Shown: positions 1 to 11,263, counted from the stretch's first letter. The stretch: DNA of 64,000 bases from Phymorhynchus buccinoides (GCA_017654935.2 CM065682.1:35062488-35126487), one strand, 5' to 3'. The notes: generated by a model from the sequence alone, not told the origin. Numbers and translations: made by a program.

Positions 1-24
1 AAAAATCCAGTGGGAAAAGTCTGG

Positions 25-78
25 ACACCGGCTGAAACGATGCAGCTATAAGCACCTGTCGAAAAGTTTGCGCCACAG
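25..78 (+). repeat. LINE C-terminal-like 54-bp repeat, left-arm copy
   Basis: This is the mirror of 61749-61803. Read on the plus strand here it encodes a basic stretch of the form RLKRCSYKHLSKSLRHRN. That resembles the segment at 62089-62142 read on the minus strand, which closes the decayed LINE of 62147-63210. It is therefore probably a stray LINE ORF2 C-terminal fragment lying just upstream of the LINE remnant that follows. Confidence 0.5.
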
Positions 79-80
79 AA

Positions 81-1066
81 ATGAAGGCCTGCTTCTTGTG
101 TCCCCTTGTAGACCTGTGCGTCTTAAATAATGGTGTAGTTTCAGATACAAAGATCATTAAGACAGGTGTACCGCAAGGATCTGTATTAGGACCTCTCCTA
201 TTCTGCTTATGCATCAATGATCTACCACTTTCAATATCAGATGAAAGTGTCTCAAGCGATCTGTTTGCTGACGACTCCTCCCTCCACTCTAGTGCAGCTC
301 GTTTATTCTCAATTCAAAGCTAATTACAAACAGCTTTAAATGATGTTTCTGCTTGGTGTGACCAAAACCTGATGGTCATCCACCCTACGAAAACCAAAAG
401 CATGGTAATTACTTCAAGACAAAAACATCAGAACGAACCTCTAATTCTCAAAGTTTAATCAAAGGATAACATCATTGATCAAGTAAAAGAGCACTGAGTC
501 ATGGGTGTGATCATAGACGAAGAACTGAAGTGGCACACAAGCTTGCGCGAAACCTATTCCTACTAAAAAACACACCCACATAAACCATTCATAGATACAG
601 AGGAACGCAAAATGTTCTTTCATGCCCACTGTCTCTCTCACGTCAACTACGCATCTGTAGTTTGGGATTCTGCCGCCAAATGTCACCTATTAAAACTCAA
701 TTATGTCTACAAAAGAGCAGCTAAAATTATTCTTCCTGACCCAAACCTCACCACATCATAAAAACAAGCAAAATTAAACATCCTTCTGTTATATTCACAA
801 CTAAAGTACAACAAAGCAATCCTCATGTACAAAGTGCATAATGACTTAGCCCCACAATACCTAAAAACATTAGTTAGCCCGGCATCACTTCGTTATGGTT
901 CCAGTAACTACATTATGCCAAACACCAGAATAAGCAAATACAAATCAAGTTTTTCATTTTCAGGTTCCTCAATTTGGAATTCCCTTTCCTCTACCATTCA
1001 GTTATGCCTTTCCGTCTCACGATGCAAAAATATAGTGCGGACAAACATAATGTACAGCCCTGCTTA
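81..1066 (+). mobile_element. Decayed non-LTR retrotransposon, RT and C-terminal part
   Basis: The first frame (81-323) carries the reverse-transcriptase palm block TGVPQGSVLGPLLF, followed by LFADD, the catalytic Asp pair of motif C. It then stops. Further frames downstream encode AWCDQNLM, then HVNYASVVWDSA and YKRAAKIIL, then LMYKVHNDLAPQYL. These are blocks in the order expected for the C-terminal half of a jockey/CR1-group ORF2. Stops and frameshifts separate the blocks, so this is a dead copy truncated at its 5' end. The mirror copy (60756-61746) has a longer open palm region and lacks one stop found here. The subfamily is not resolved. Confidence 0.85.
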
Positions 1067-1303
1067 AATCCTGTGTGATATTGAACTCATACTGTATATA
1101 CTCTATTGCCTTGCGTACAACGACGTGTTATATGCATGCCATATGTCAAACGAATGTTTACATCTCAGTTTTATGCTTTGTTCGTTTATTGGTTTGCCTT
1201 TTAAATACTGGTTAAATATGATTGGATCGAGGTTGCTTTCACGTCCTACTTGTCATCAATTATTTGTTTCACTATTGTTGTTTTTAAAAATAAATACAAT
1301 GTA

Positions 1304-1449
<146 letters not shown>

Positions 1450-1659
1450 GTAGACGTACGTGTTTTCAAATGCGTTTCTTGTTCGTAGTGACTTTTTTTT
1501 CATGTTACTAGTCCATTTTTAATTCTTTTATCCAAGGACAGATTGTAAGGATAGGCATCGCCTAAGATCTTTATCCTTGTCAAATAAAGTTTTCCAGTGT
1601 CCAGTGTCCCTGCCGAAATGGAGATGCTTCCAACTTTCGAGGAGCCAGACAACCTCAAA

Positions 1660-2055
1660 TGTCATAAGTCATGTTTCTTTATTGTCCATTGGCATTGTAC
1701 AACGCACATGGAAACTTGTCCTCGAAGGGATCACGATCATAACTACGGTTTATGAGTATTTCTGGTCATGTTGGTTGATATTATTCTACAAAAAGTTCAA
1801 AACAAAAGTTTAAATTTTAAGAAATTTAAATGTGATGCGAGACAGTATAAAAAAAACCTATGCCCTCTCGTGCCCACTGTCAAATAATGGGACAGTCACG
1901 TTGTGTCTTCAATAGCAAAAATTAAGTTTTACTCAATGTTACTGTAACATAATATATTAATTACTGAGGGCAGGATGAAAAAAAACCTTGTTAGCTTATT
2001 CTTTAACCCCCAATAAAGGTCAGTTTGACTTAACTTGACTTGACTTGACAGGTAA
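1660..2055 (-). repeat. Dispersed element 3' end with CAATGGACAATAAAG motif
   Basis: The reverse strand of 1668-1735 reads GTTGTACAATGCCAATGG followed by ACAATAAAGAAAC. The same block is present on the reverse strand of 21465-21560, embedded in different sequence, so it is a dispersed repeat, probably a SINE or LINE 3' end. A separate plus-strand tail, AATAAAGGTCAGTTTGACTT followed by three TTGAC units, ends at about 2050. Family unknown. Confidence 0.55.
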
Positions 2056-2177
2056 AATGTCAAATAAATGTCCAACTTTTACTTAGAAATAAAATGTTGA
2101 CGTAAAATGGTCAACAAAGACAAAAACTTGTTGTTAGGTACTCAATCCTTTGCCCTATTGTTATTATGTACACTAGC

Positions 2178-2578
2178 GCAACGCCGAGTACCGGTAACGC
2201 CTAGTAACGGTAACGCTAGTAACGGTAACGCCAAGTACTGGTAACGCTGAGTACAGCAAATTTGAAGCGATTCGGTTAAGAAACGGCGGAGTTATTTGTG
2301 AAAAGGTGAAGCGGTGTCTATCGCGCGCGTTTCTTAATCGATTTGCTTCCGGTTTGGCACACAGATAGTCACCGTCCCCGGTCATCTACCTCCCAAATTC
2401 GAAGGCAATCCGTCCAGAAATACCGGAGATACTGGCGCCGAGAGGCCGGCGGATACGCGTTTCGCGCATTTGCCAAACCGCGCAAATGACACGGCCGCCT
2501 CGGTTGCCGTTGCCATCGCCACGTTAGGGCTCATAGCAAATTTGAAGCGATTCGGTCGAAAAACGGCGGAGTTATAAG
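2178..2578. repeat. GTAACGC short tandem repeats plus paired TTTGAAGCGATTCGG blocks
   Basis: About five degenerate 12-13 bp units (GGTAACGCCTAGTA type) lie at 2178-2256. A block GCAAATTTGAAGCGATTCGG followed by an AACGGCGGAGTTAT run occurs at about 2264 and again at about 2535, as direct copies some 270 bp apart. The stretch between is CpG-rich, with BssHII-type GCGCGC, unlike the AT-rich surroundings, and a short CA tract follows. It lies in the intron upstream of receptor exon A. No coding potential is recognised; it is probably the end of an unclassified transposable element. Confidence 0.6.
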
Positions 2579-2702
2579 GCCCGTTTTGTGTTTCAGACAC
2601 ACACACACACACGGACACTTGCCTTTTTATTATATGATGATTAAGAATCAAACTCGTGTGATATAAAGGATCATATTAATTTCAGTGTCAATTATGTGAC
2701 AG

Positions 2703-2873
2703 GCTAAGGCCATTGCAGATCTCCTGGATAAGTTCCGGTGGTCGTTTGTCTCGGTGTTGTACGAAAATAATGACTACGGCAAAGCTGGCTTCTGGATGCT
2801 GCAGCAAGAGATGGAAAAGGTCGGATCCTGCTTTGCTGTCGCCAGCAGCATCCATGCTTTAACTGATTTTCAG
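2703..2873 (+). CDS. mGluR-like receptor exon A: Venus-flytrap segment
   Basis: 57 codons, entered through an AG at 2701-2702 and left by GT at 2874. The translation begins AKAIADLLDKFRWSFVSV and contains ENNDYGKAG (visible residues 21-29). This matches the family block ending YGESG, whose Tyr contacts the ligand amino acid in mGluRs, and Tyr25 is kept here. The segment is the start of lobe 2 of the periplasmic-binding-like ligand domain. Reading stays in frame into exon B (phase 0). No further upstream exon was recognised between 1 and 2702, so the preceding intron exceeds 2.7 kb. Confidence 0.88.
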
Positions 2874-3425
2874 GTTAGATGATATTGCAATCTAATTGAG
2901 ACTAATAATGATGATTTTAATTTTTCTGTTCAATTCATTTCAATCCCATTTTTTGTCTCCCAGTTCAGGAAGAACTAAAATGTGTCTGGATGAACTTTTT
3001 CTGAGCTGTCCAAAAACCGCTATAACCATACATATTTGTAATCAGCATCAGTCAAGGCACGTGGTGGAAGAAATTAGGGGCCAGTTGTAAAGTAGAAGTA
3101 AGAAAGCTAATAGGTCATAGGCTGCAAACCGTTGGCCACAGTTTCCCATGGGATTAAAAACAATTATGTATGGTCATCTGACCTACCCAAAGTTTTGCCA
3201 CTGACTCTAAAGGTTTTGTTTTTAAGGCTCAGAAGATAATACATTTTCTGCCCAATGAACGATCTCACGTTTGCTAGGTTTCATTCGCAATACACTACTA
3301 TAGTTCTAGATCTTTTACGTGAGAGTTATTTCCCTCTTGCTAATTAAATATAATGTCAAAGTGGCAGACGTCTGTCTATTCGCATTTCACAGGCATTTCT
3401 CTTCAACTGTTTCTCTTTATCACAG

Positions 3426-4112
3426 GATATAGTGGATGGATTAATAAGCCGACCAGAGGCCCGTGTGGTGATCCTGTTCCTCTACCACTTGCATCTCACC
3501 AACCTATTTGAAATAATCTTGTCAAGGAAAGTGGAGAACTACTTCACTTGGGTAGGATCCGACACTGTTCATTTTGCTTTAGGTGGCTTGGGCAAGTTCG
3601 GGGCTGTCCTACACGGTTCATTCATGATCAGATTTCAGTCAGTGTCTGTTAAACGCTTTGAGGAACGATTCCAACATATGACATTGAAGACAGGATCACA
3701 CAACCCTTGGTTTGCAGAGTTCGCAGCGCAAGCTTTCAATTGTTCATTAAATCCGTCTGATACCAATGCCTGTAATGAAAACTGGGAGATTGGAACTTGT
3801 ATGAATTATAAACCTGAGGAAGGAGAATCGTTGGCCATTGATGCTGTCTACGCCTTGGCGCATGCTCTGGATGACCTGCTGAAAACGTGCACTGAAGATG
3901 ACGTGAAGAAGTGTGTGAAGCCCCTGGAGTTGAGAGACAGTTTGAGGAGGGTGAACTTTATTGGAGAGGGAGGCAACATCAGCTTTGATGACATAGGGAA
4001 CGGACGCGTGGGATACGAAATCTACAATGTTGTATATAAAAACAAGCGACTTGAACATCAGAACGTTGGAATATGGAACCCAGCTATAACTGGCTTTGAC
4101 TCATTCAACAAG
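3426..4112 (+). CDS. mGluR-like receptor exon B: ligand-binding domain
   Basis: 229 codons (visible residues 58-286), acceptor CACAG at 3421-3425 and donor GTAAAG at 4113. Family landmarks appear in order: PEARVVILF, WVGSD (Asp103, equivalent to the ligand-amino-group aspartate of mGluRs), NPWFAEF (150-156), two close cysteines (163, 173), AVYALAHAL (197-205), VKPLE (Lys222, equivalent to the distal-carboxylate lysine) and the hinge-proximal ISFDDIGNG (242-250). The conserved Asp and Lys suggest an acidic amino-acid ligand such as glutamate. The open frame runs past the donor to 4256, but that extension is intronic and falls in a foldback element. The reverse-strand frame at 3747-4058 is a shadow. 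Confidence 0.9.
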
Positions 4113-4181
4113 GTAAAGGAAACGTGCGTCATGGCTTGTTTGTTTTTCATTACGGCTTCTAATATGAGCTATGTGTCCCTT

Positions 4182-4545
4182 TACTCCAGAACGACATTGT
4201 CTTTAAATCGCCTAGAAAACTATATTTCTTTTTTTTTGGGGGGAGGGGATGGCTAAAAAATTCCAGCTGGTTTTGGTAGTATGATATTTAAAAAAGTATT
4301 ATGTTAAAAAAAATGGCCACTTATGATGATCAATATGATATAACCGTTTAAAGATAGAAATTTTATTTTGCAAATTCTATCTTTAAACGGTTGTATCTTC
4401 ACATATAAGTGGCAATGTTTTACCATACTACTTCTTAAACGTCAAACTACCAATGCCAGTTGGGATTTCTTAGCCATCTCCAAAAATAAAGAAATTGAAT
4501 AATCTCGTTTTCAAGGCGATTTAGAGACGTTTTTTCTGGACTACT
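4182..4545. mobile_element. Foldback (hairpin) MITE in the intron after exon B
   Basis: A near-continuous inverted repeat of about 364 bp, centred near 4364. The left arm CTCCAGAACGACATTGTC pairs with the right end GACGTTTTTTCTGGA. The arms then match through AAATCGCC, GGATGGCTAA, the CAGCTGG/CCAGTTG blocks, and the core GTTTAAAGATAGAA facing TTCTATCTTTAAAC over a 14-bp loop. It has no coding capacity. The first arm starts about 70 bp past the exon B donor. An intact copy with the same span is at 57269-57632. Confidence 0.85.
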
Positions 4546-5269
4546 TTATATGTTAATCTGCTAAGCTATTGGTAGTGAACCCACGTGTTTACCCTCTAGA
4601 ATTAAGGAGTTACAAGCTTTGCTTGTAGATCAGTTGGTCACGCTTAGAGGATGATTGCCTCTCTCGGTTTCACAAAACGCTATGGTTGGATCAATTAAAA
4701 CAAAAAGCCCCAAAGTAATCCCTATCAGCTATGGCACACTCGACCAACAGCACACAAAATATGTGCAAACACATGTTTATGCAAACACATATTCCTTTAA
4801 AATAATGTAACATGTACAACAAAATTACATTACATCGATTAGGCTATACCCCAAACCTCTATAAAATGGATAATGACATTGTCAAATCCAACAATCAAAT
4901 CCCTTCCCCCCAACACTCCCATCTTTGCACATCCTGTACTTGAAGTATAGAACTGTGTACATTTCTGAGAAATAGTTGAAGAGTTGAACATCATTCCTAG
5001 TAGAATTTAGAAACAGATAGGCCCTACGTTTGGTTTACAGACACACAGTCCGCGCCGAGATGCACAGTTCTTGGGGAAGAGTGCGTTATTTTATGGACAA
5101 ACTTTCAGCCAACAATCAGTTCATAGGAACTCGAACCGGTTTTCAAATCGCAGAATGTAAGACCAGTTTTTCCATTCAAACCCGTTTTATTGCCCACCTC
5201 TAATTATTACATTCGCACCATTTAGGCATACAGTGGTAGCAAAGATGTATTCAAGCTCAAAGTCTTTTA

Positions 5270-5475
5270 AATAATAAAATAATCTTTTTTGAATCACTAA
5301 ACAAAATCTGTTTACAATCAGAAAAGAAAGCTGTTTGGACTAAAACTAAAAAAATATTTCTTCCAACAGGTAACAGAATGGCACAGAGGTAACGCGTACG
5401 CCTCGTTTACAATAAACACGAGTTCAGGGGATTTTTCCTCTCACTCTGCACCAGGCCTTACGGTCTGAACGTGAA

Positions 5476-5506
<31 letters not shown>

Positions 5507-6600
5507 CGTGTGCCTATGCACTTGGCACACATTAAACCCAGTGGCAACGAAAAAGTTGTCATTTGGTCAAAATTTACACCTCCCCCTTCATTCCTCATCA
5601 GTCACACAAAATCGCATGCAAATAAAAAATACATGTAATAATTACATTTTTAAAAATGGGTGGCGTGCCTCTGGCTGCTACGCTCTTTCCAGGTGGGAGC
5701 AACCCGAATTTCACAGAGACGGCTCTGTGACTATAAAGTACTAAATACCAGTACAAAATACTACTCACAAAGCATATAATTGTACTGTTTTCAACTACGC
5801 TAGAAAGCTATTTGGAATCCTAGAAGAAATATTGAATTATAAAAGAAGGCTTTTTCGAATTAAACAAAATCTTTTGAATCAAAGACAAATGCTGTTTTGA
5901 ATCGCAAAAAGAAATCTATTTCAAACTACAAACAAAGCTGTTTTGAATATCAAAACGAAGCTTGCTTTGAATTACAAATTATATGCTATCTTAAATCACA
6001 AAAGAAAAGCATGGTGTGAATCAGGGAACAAATGTTGTTTCAAATCATAACAAGAAAACGATTTGGTTCCGCAACAAGAATACTGTTTTGAACCCCAAGC
6101 AAGTATTATTTTCGGAAAAAGGAGATTTTTTTAATTCACAAAGCGAAACTGCTTTGAATCACATCACAAAACCACAGCTATTTCAATTCACAAGACATAT
6201 TTTTTTCCCTATCTTAAAGCAGAAACTGTTCCTAATCACAATAAGAAAGCTGCTTGAAAACACAAGAAAGCTTTATTTTCTAATTTTAAAAAAGCTTTCT
6301 TAATTCACAAAACAAAAGCTGCTTTGAATCACAAATCAGAACTATTTGAAATCACCAGACAGGTTTTCCCCCTATCTTAAAACAAAAGATTCTCCAAATC
6401 ACAAGAAATCTGCTTCAAGTCACGAGAAAGCTTATTACAGAAAAAAATAAATTGAAACCCCAAAACAAAGATCTAATAATATTTTTTTAAACAGTCAAGA
6501 CGTTTCGTGTTCAACCCGTTTTCTAGTAACTAAAAGTAAATATTTTCACAAGAAGGCTGTTAGAATATCAGCAAGAAAGCGGTTATCAATCTTAAAAAGA
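5270..6600. repeat. Degenerate tandem array, TTTGAATCACAAAA-AAAGCTG unit
   Basis: Dozens of imperfect 22-30 bp units with consensus close to TTTGAATCACAAAA followed by AAAGCTG fill 5270-5370 and 5810-6600. Examples start at about 5850, 5895, 5945, 6145 and 6325. The array is strongly A-rich on the plus strand and has no coding character. It is interrupted at 5373-5762 by a SINE. The units are diverged, so the array is old. The period is irregular, which argues against a simple young satellite. Confidence 0.7.
5373..5762 (+). mobile_element. tRNA-derived SINE, apparently near full length
   Basis: The 5' head, GGCACAGAGGTAACGCGT followed by ACGCCTCG, has the look of a tRNA A-box region, and GAGTTCAGGGGATTTT sits where a B box (GGTTCRANNCC) should be, in decayed form. 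A middle region with CTTTCGGATGAGACGATAA then ACCGAGGTCCCGTGTGC resembles conserved central domains of metazoan SINEs. A 3' region with CTGCTACGCTCTTTCCAGG precedes a tail of TACTAAATACCAGTACAAAATAC. It was presumably mobilised in trans by a LINE. It sits inside the AAAGCTG array; mirror copy 56046-56435. Confidence 0.78.
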
Positions 6601-6973
6601 AAACTGAGTGATGGAAGTGTTGTAATGATTTACCTAACAGGAATGACATTTCCATTCATCGGTTCATCAACGGTCATAAATAACATGTTTAAAAAAATAT
6701 TTCTCTGTCATGTTCATTCCTTTCCCTCACATTCTTGTACTTTTTACATGCATTGCCTATGCATCATTTTAAATGAAAGAAAACTTATTGTTCATTGCAT
6801 GATTTTAAATGAAAAAACTTATTGTTCATTGCATCAATGAAAGAAAAGTTATTGTTCATTGCATTTGATTTGGTTTGTCTTGCCCACACAACCTCACACT
6901 CATACATAAGCACGTGTGCGCCCCCCACCCCTCACCCCCTGCGTGGGTGTGTCATCCCCCCTTACACACACAC

Positions 6974-7090
<117 letters not shown>

Positions 7091-7154
7091 CAACACGTAT
7101 TAAAAAGAAAAAAAATCATGGTCAAGGCTATGATCTAAAATAGTTTGTTTGCAG

Positions 7155-7548
7155 GATCACATTACCTTCAAGCCGAGATTTAGAGGAGGTCCATCTTCAG
7201 AGATTATCGACGAAGATGGTTCCCATGCTACACCCCAGTCAGTTTGCAGCAAACCATGTCAACCTGGCTATGAAATGGTTATTGGTCAGCCCCACTGCTG
7301 CTTCAAGTGTGTCAAGTGCAAGTCCAATGAAAGGACGGTGCCAGCTAAGGTTGGTGACATCCAATGCCAGATATGCCCTTCTGAGTCCAATTTCACGTGG
7401 CCGGATGAAGAAACAAAGACCAAATGCCTGCCCATTGAACCAGTATACCAGCTTGGTATCCAATATCCCGATGGTGTCATGTTGCTTACAATGTGCGTCC
7501 TGACGTTTTGTTGGGGAGCTGCTACCACCGTGCTCTACTTTATCAACG
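7155..7548 (+). CDS. mGluR-like receptor exon C: NCD3G cysteine-rich domain and TM1
   Basis: Visible residues 287-417 plus one base of codon 418. The acceptor is TTTGCAG at 7148-7154 and the donor GTTAGT at 7549. Nine cysteines (317, 321, 334, 335, 338, 341, 357, 360, 377) follow the pattern CSKPC...HCCFKCVKC...CQIC...C of the NCD3G domain that links the flytrap to the membrane domain in mGluRs. The spacing and count of nine match the family. CLPIEP then leads into a hydrophobic helix at about 394-415 (VMLLTMCVLTFCWGAATTV), taken as TM1. The exon ends in phase 1. The linker before the first cysteine (about 30 residues) is longer and more acidic than in typical vertebrate members. Confidence 0.92.
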
Positions 7549-7732
7549 GTTAGTTTGCTGTTGTAGCTGTTGCTGTCGTTGTTGTTATTGTCTAAGAAGA
7601 TGCATCTCGTGACATACTTGTGAATTGTACGTGTTGTTTCTGGTTGATCAAGTTTTGTGAATATATTGATTTGTGCGTATAATGTTAGTAGATATGCGTT
7701 TTGTATTTTTTGTACATGTTGATGAATGGGAA

Positions 7733-7867
<135 letters not shown>

Positions 7868-8165
7868 TGTGTCTGTCTGTCTGTGTTTGTGTCTGTTTAT
7901 CTCTGTGCCCCTATGTGTGAGTGTGTCCCTTGTGTCTGTATGTGTCTATGTAGTTTCAAACTTCTATCAAGATTCAAGATAAGTTTAAGCCTTTTTCTCC
8001 TATTGGAGAGTGGAGGATACAAACACAAAACAAAAATGATACATTGGATCACATCATCAAACGATAAGCCATGAAACAAATTTTGAGATTAAAAATGACG
8101 TTTCACAAGTCAGAATAACAAATGTACGTTTTGGGAAGTATATATATTATTGACATGAAATGTAT

Positions 8166-8479
8166 TTAAACGACTTTTGCCTGCTTTATGAATTTACTCA
8201 ATTTAAGTTGTGTTTTCTTGTTAGCACGGAACAGACTGCAAAGATTAAACATTGATAAACAAGATTGATACTTTTTAGCAATAAACATTATCCGAAGTAG
8301 AGTAAATTTTGGGCATTGCAAAACAAAATGAAATTCATCACCGGCAGTATTCATGCTACATTCTTTACATATCCTATTCTCTCTGATCCCATCCTCTCTT
8401 CTTTTAACTTCGATCGACAATTTATGATTACATACGACATTTTATTAATGGATAAATGAATATTCCTTGTCAAATGATT
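8166..8479 (-). mobile_element. Older LINE, C-terminal piece, split by a later insertion
   Basis: The minus-strand frames encode HLTRNIHLSINKMS, then IRENRICKECSMN and GDEFHFVLQCPKF. This is the zinc-knuckle-like ORF2 C-terminus of a LINE (pattern ENRIC..C...GDEFHF...CP). It continues the element seen at 9376-10690. The two pieces are separated by a plus-strand LINE fragment. One frameshift lies near 8420. Confidence 0.8.
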
Positions 8480-9376
8480 CTGTATCTTTTCAGAAATCAG
8501 TAAAGTATCTGGGTGTCTGCCTGGATGAAACACTTTCTTTTGATCGGTCAACTTTCTGCCATCTTTAAAGACTAAGTTCTATTCGTTCGTATATCTCTCA
8601 GTTGAAGCTGCTACTCAACTTGCTGTTTCTTTCATGCTGTCCAGGCTGGATTACTGCAATGCAATTCTTGCAGGTCTCCCTCTTTCTTCTGTGAAGCGTC
8701 TTCAAGGAGTCCAGAACAGTGCTGCCTGGGGTGTGCTCAGAAAGCGTAAGACTGACTCAGTGACACCACTGTTGAGACAGCTGCACTGGCTCCCTGTTGA
8801 CGCGAGAGTCGACTATAAAGTGGCCACTCTTGCCTATCGTTATTTCGAAGACACTCTTCCTGACTACCTCTCTTCTCTCCTCTCTGCCTACATACCAGAA
8901 CGCAACCTCAGATCAAGCAACCTAAAACGTCTCTGCAAACCTTTCACCAAGTACAAAACAGTTGGAAACAAATCTTTTCGTTTCCAAGCACCACACATCT
9001 GGAACAATCTCCCTTTCCCTCTCCGCAGCGGCTCTCCGTCTCTGTCTTCTTTCAAAACTGGCCTGAAGACGCATCTTTTCAGAAAATATCTCTGTTAATT
9101 TCTGTCTGTCCATGCACTGTCAGTCAACCCTGTAAAGATTTTTTTTATATTATTAAATAATTCCTGTTTTATGTAGATATTTTACATGTGAGTTGTGTGA
9201 GTGTGATGAACTGCTTTTTTATTTTAAAAAATTCTAAATAATTTTAAGTACATGTATTTTGAATACCTTTTGTGTGTAAACTTTCTTCTTTTTTTTTCAT
9301 GTAAAGCGTGGTGAGTCCTGCTGTGTCAGGAGAATAGCGCTATAGAAATTTATTTATTATTTATTATTATTATTAT
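8480..9376 (+). mobile_element. L2/CR1-like LINE 3' fragment inserted in the older LINE
   Basis: The frame near 8495-8566 gives QKSVKYLGVCLDETLSF. After a frameshift, 8634-9098 encodes LSRLDYCNAILAGLP, LLRQLHWLPVDARVDYK, APHIWNNLPFPLR and SFKTGLKTHLFRKYL before a stop. That is the standard C-terminal end of an L2/CR1-type ORF2. A 3' UTR with GCGCTATAGAAATT leads to a TTATTATTATTAT tail at about 9350-9374. ATGATT occurs at 8474-8479 and at 9375-9380 and may be the target-site duplication. The 5' end is truncated, as is usual for LINE insertions. The mirror copy stops earlier through a change near 52840. Confidence 0.9.
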
Positions 9377-10690
9377 GATTAAGTTGTGTTATGTATTTTT
9401 CTCTACAAAACTCACTTTTTATGCTTTTATAAAACACGCATTTGTTATTCCCTTCAAGCAAAGCTTCACATGATTTAATATATTGATCTTTTATGCTCTT
9501 AGTAATACTATCGCAAAACAATTCCCTGTTGTAGCCATTCTGTGAAAACCAAACAGTTATATCCACTGTCAACTAAAATTATTTGAATATTATTTAGCCA
9601 TTTGGATGGACATTATTTATGTGCGCACAAGTTGAATAAAATTGCGTACATTTTACTCGAAATTTTATCTGCATTACGACTGTCAATAAATCCTGACCAA
9701 AAACGAATTAACCCACATTTATATGCCAAGTTTTCCAAGAACCATAGCTGACAGTCTGCCGTTTAAAAAAAATTCATTTGTAATTTTCCCCAAATATCAA
9801 GGTTCTCGTATCCCCATATTTCACATCCGTGCAACAAAATTGGAACACATTTTTGGGGGTACATATCTAAAATTATACATATAGGTAATTCTTGTTTTCT
9901 TGCAGTTTGTAACAATGAGAACATTGCTCTTACGGCATGGTCATACACACTTTTCTTTGCTTTGAAAAACGTGCCTGTCTGACTGAACTAGATTCTGAGA
10001 TATCTAAAAGAAGTAACTATATCAATGGTTTGCAAACCAAACTTAAACATGTTTCGTTAGCCGATTGGAATAGAAAACCATAATTTTAGTTTTAGATACA
10101 TTAACTTCAAGTTTCCAGTCAAGGCAATATTCATGCAACAGATCAAGTGCCTTTTGCAGACCATTAGCTGATTCAGATAAAAGAATTGTAACATCTGCAT
10201 ACAAAAGCACTAATAACCGCAAATATACAGTTATTATTTTCATGATCAACATTGCTAGTATTCATATAAATAGCTGTCAAAAAGTTTTCTACATTATTCA
10301 AATATAATGAAAAAAGCAACGGTGATAGAGTTTCTCATTGACGCAGTCCTCTAAAGCTTCCAAAATAATCAGACTGTTCTCCATTTTGAATAACACAATA
10401 TTTGATGTTATTGTACATTTTTATAATTACATTTGATATCTTACCATTGATATTTTGTTTAATAAGTTTTGTCCATAAGCCTAAGCGCCACACAGAATCA
10501 AATGCTTTTTTTTTATAATCAATGAATGCACAAACTAGTTCTTCTTTTTGCTCTTAAAAATATCAACCAGAATTTTCTAAACAAAAGCGTGATCAATAGT
10601 AGAATGATTAAAAAAACCCAGCTTGGTTTGCTTTCTGCTTTACAATTTCTCTGCGTATCTCTTTAGTGTAAAATATATCAATTTTGCTTA
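9376..10690 (-). mobile_element. Older LINE, RT and middle part (minus strand)
   Basis: Reading leftward on the minus strand, with many frame changes: CAFIDYKKAFDSVWRLGLW near 10510-10560 (RT motif A with its Asp), then VENFLTAIY, LLYADVTILLS (motif C, where the usual YADD is YADV), LEVNVSKTKIMVF, LHGCEIWGYEN and CREKYITQL. The order fits the RT-to-C-terminus of one LINE, continuing in 8166-8479. A missing second catalytic Asp, plus stops, mark it as dead. Element 5' end near 10690 is an estimate. Confidence 0.85.
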
Positions 10691-11135
10691 ACTGCACACT
10701 TGCAAAGATCTGCTGACAGCGTGTGAATGGTTTGCTTAAAGGTGCTCAATTCGATTTTGTTATAAAATTATAAGAGTAACTGTTGGTTAACTAATTAACG
10801 TGCCTTTTGAGGAAAATCAAATATATAGGGGATAGTTACCCCTTCCGTACCACTTAATGGTAGAGAGCTCTGCCTCAACAGCGAATAATCTGGCAGTTAT
10901 GGGCATTTCAGCATGCATTCTGCTGATGCAGTGCAATAATTGTATATTACTTCAAAGAAAAGGCTTACACTTTAGACTAACTATATGTAGTGATTTATAA
11001 TTTTAGTCTTCGAAGTAATGAATTAGAAGACAGGTACCAAATTGGTTCCGCCTGGTTACTAGTATTGCATAAGGGGGTTTGTAGCAATAATTTAATGATA
11101 GATGCATGGATATTGGCTTTTTTTCTTTCTTTTTT
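10691..11135. other. Intron stretch without recognised content
   Basis: AT-rich, no frame of interest. A short imperfect hairpin (GGGGATAGTTACCCC at 10837-10851) and CACTTAATGG follow. Nothing else is supported. Confidence 0.5.
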
Positions 11136-11139
11136 TTAC

Positions 11140-11263
11140 ACCCCTCTCTCTCTCTCTCTGATTTAATGATAACACAGTACAATTACATCTCTCTCTCTGC
11201 TTTAATAATAACACAATACGATTACATTTCTCTCTTTCTTTTTTAATAACACAATACAATTAC

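Noticed and set aside
3747..4058. Antisense frame opposite receptor exon B (and its mirror)
   Set aside because: Shadow of the receptor coding strand, with no family resemblance.
5376..5450. A functional tRNA gene
   Set aside because: The B-box is decayed, there is no acceptor stem pairing, and the segment continues into a SINE body and tail.
7239..7528. Extra frames overlapping exon C on both strands
   Set aside because: They disrupt or oppose the nine-cysteine domain that matches a known family and lack their own support.
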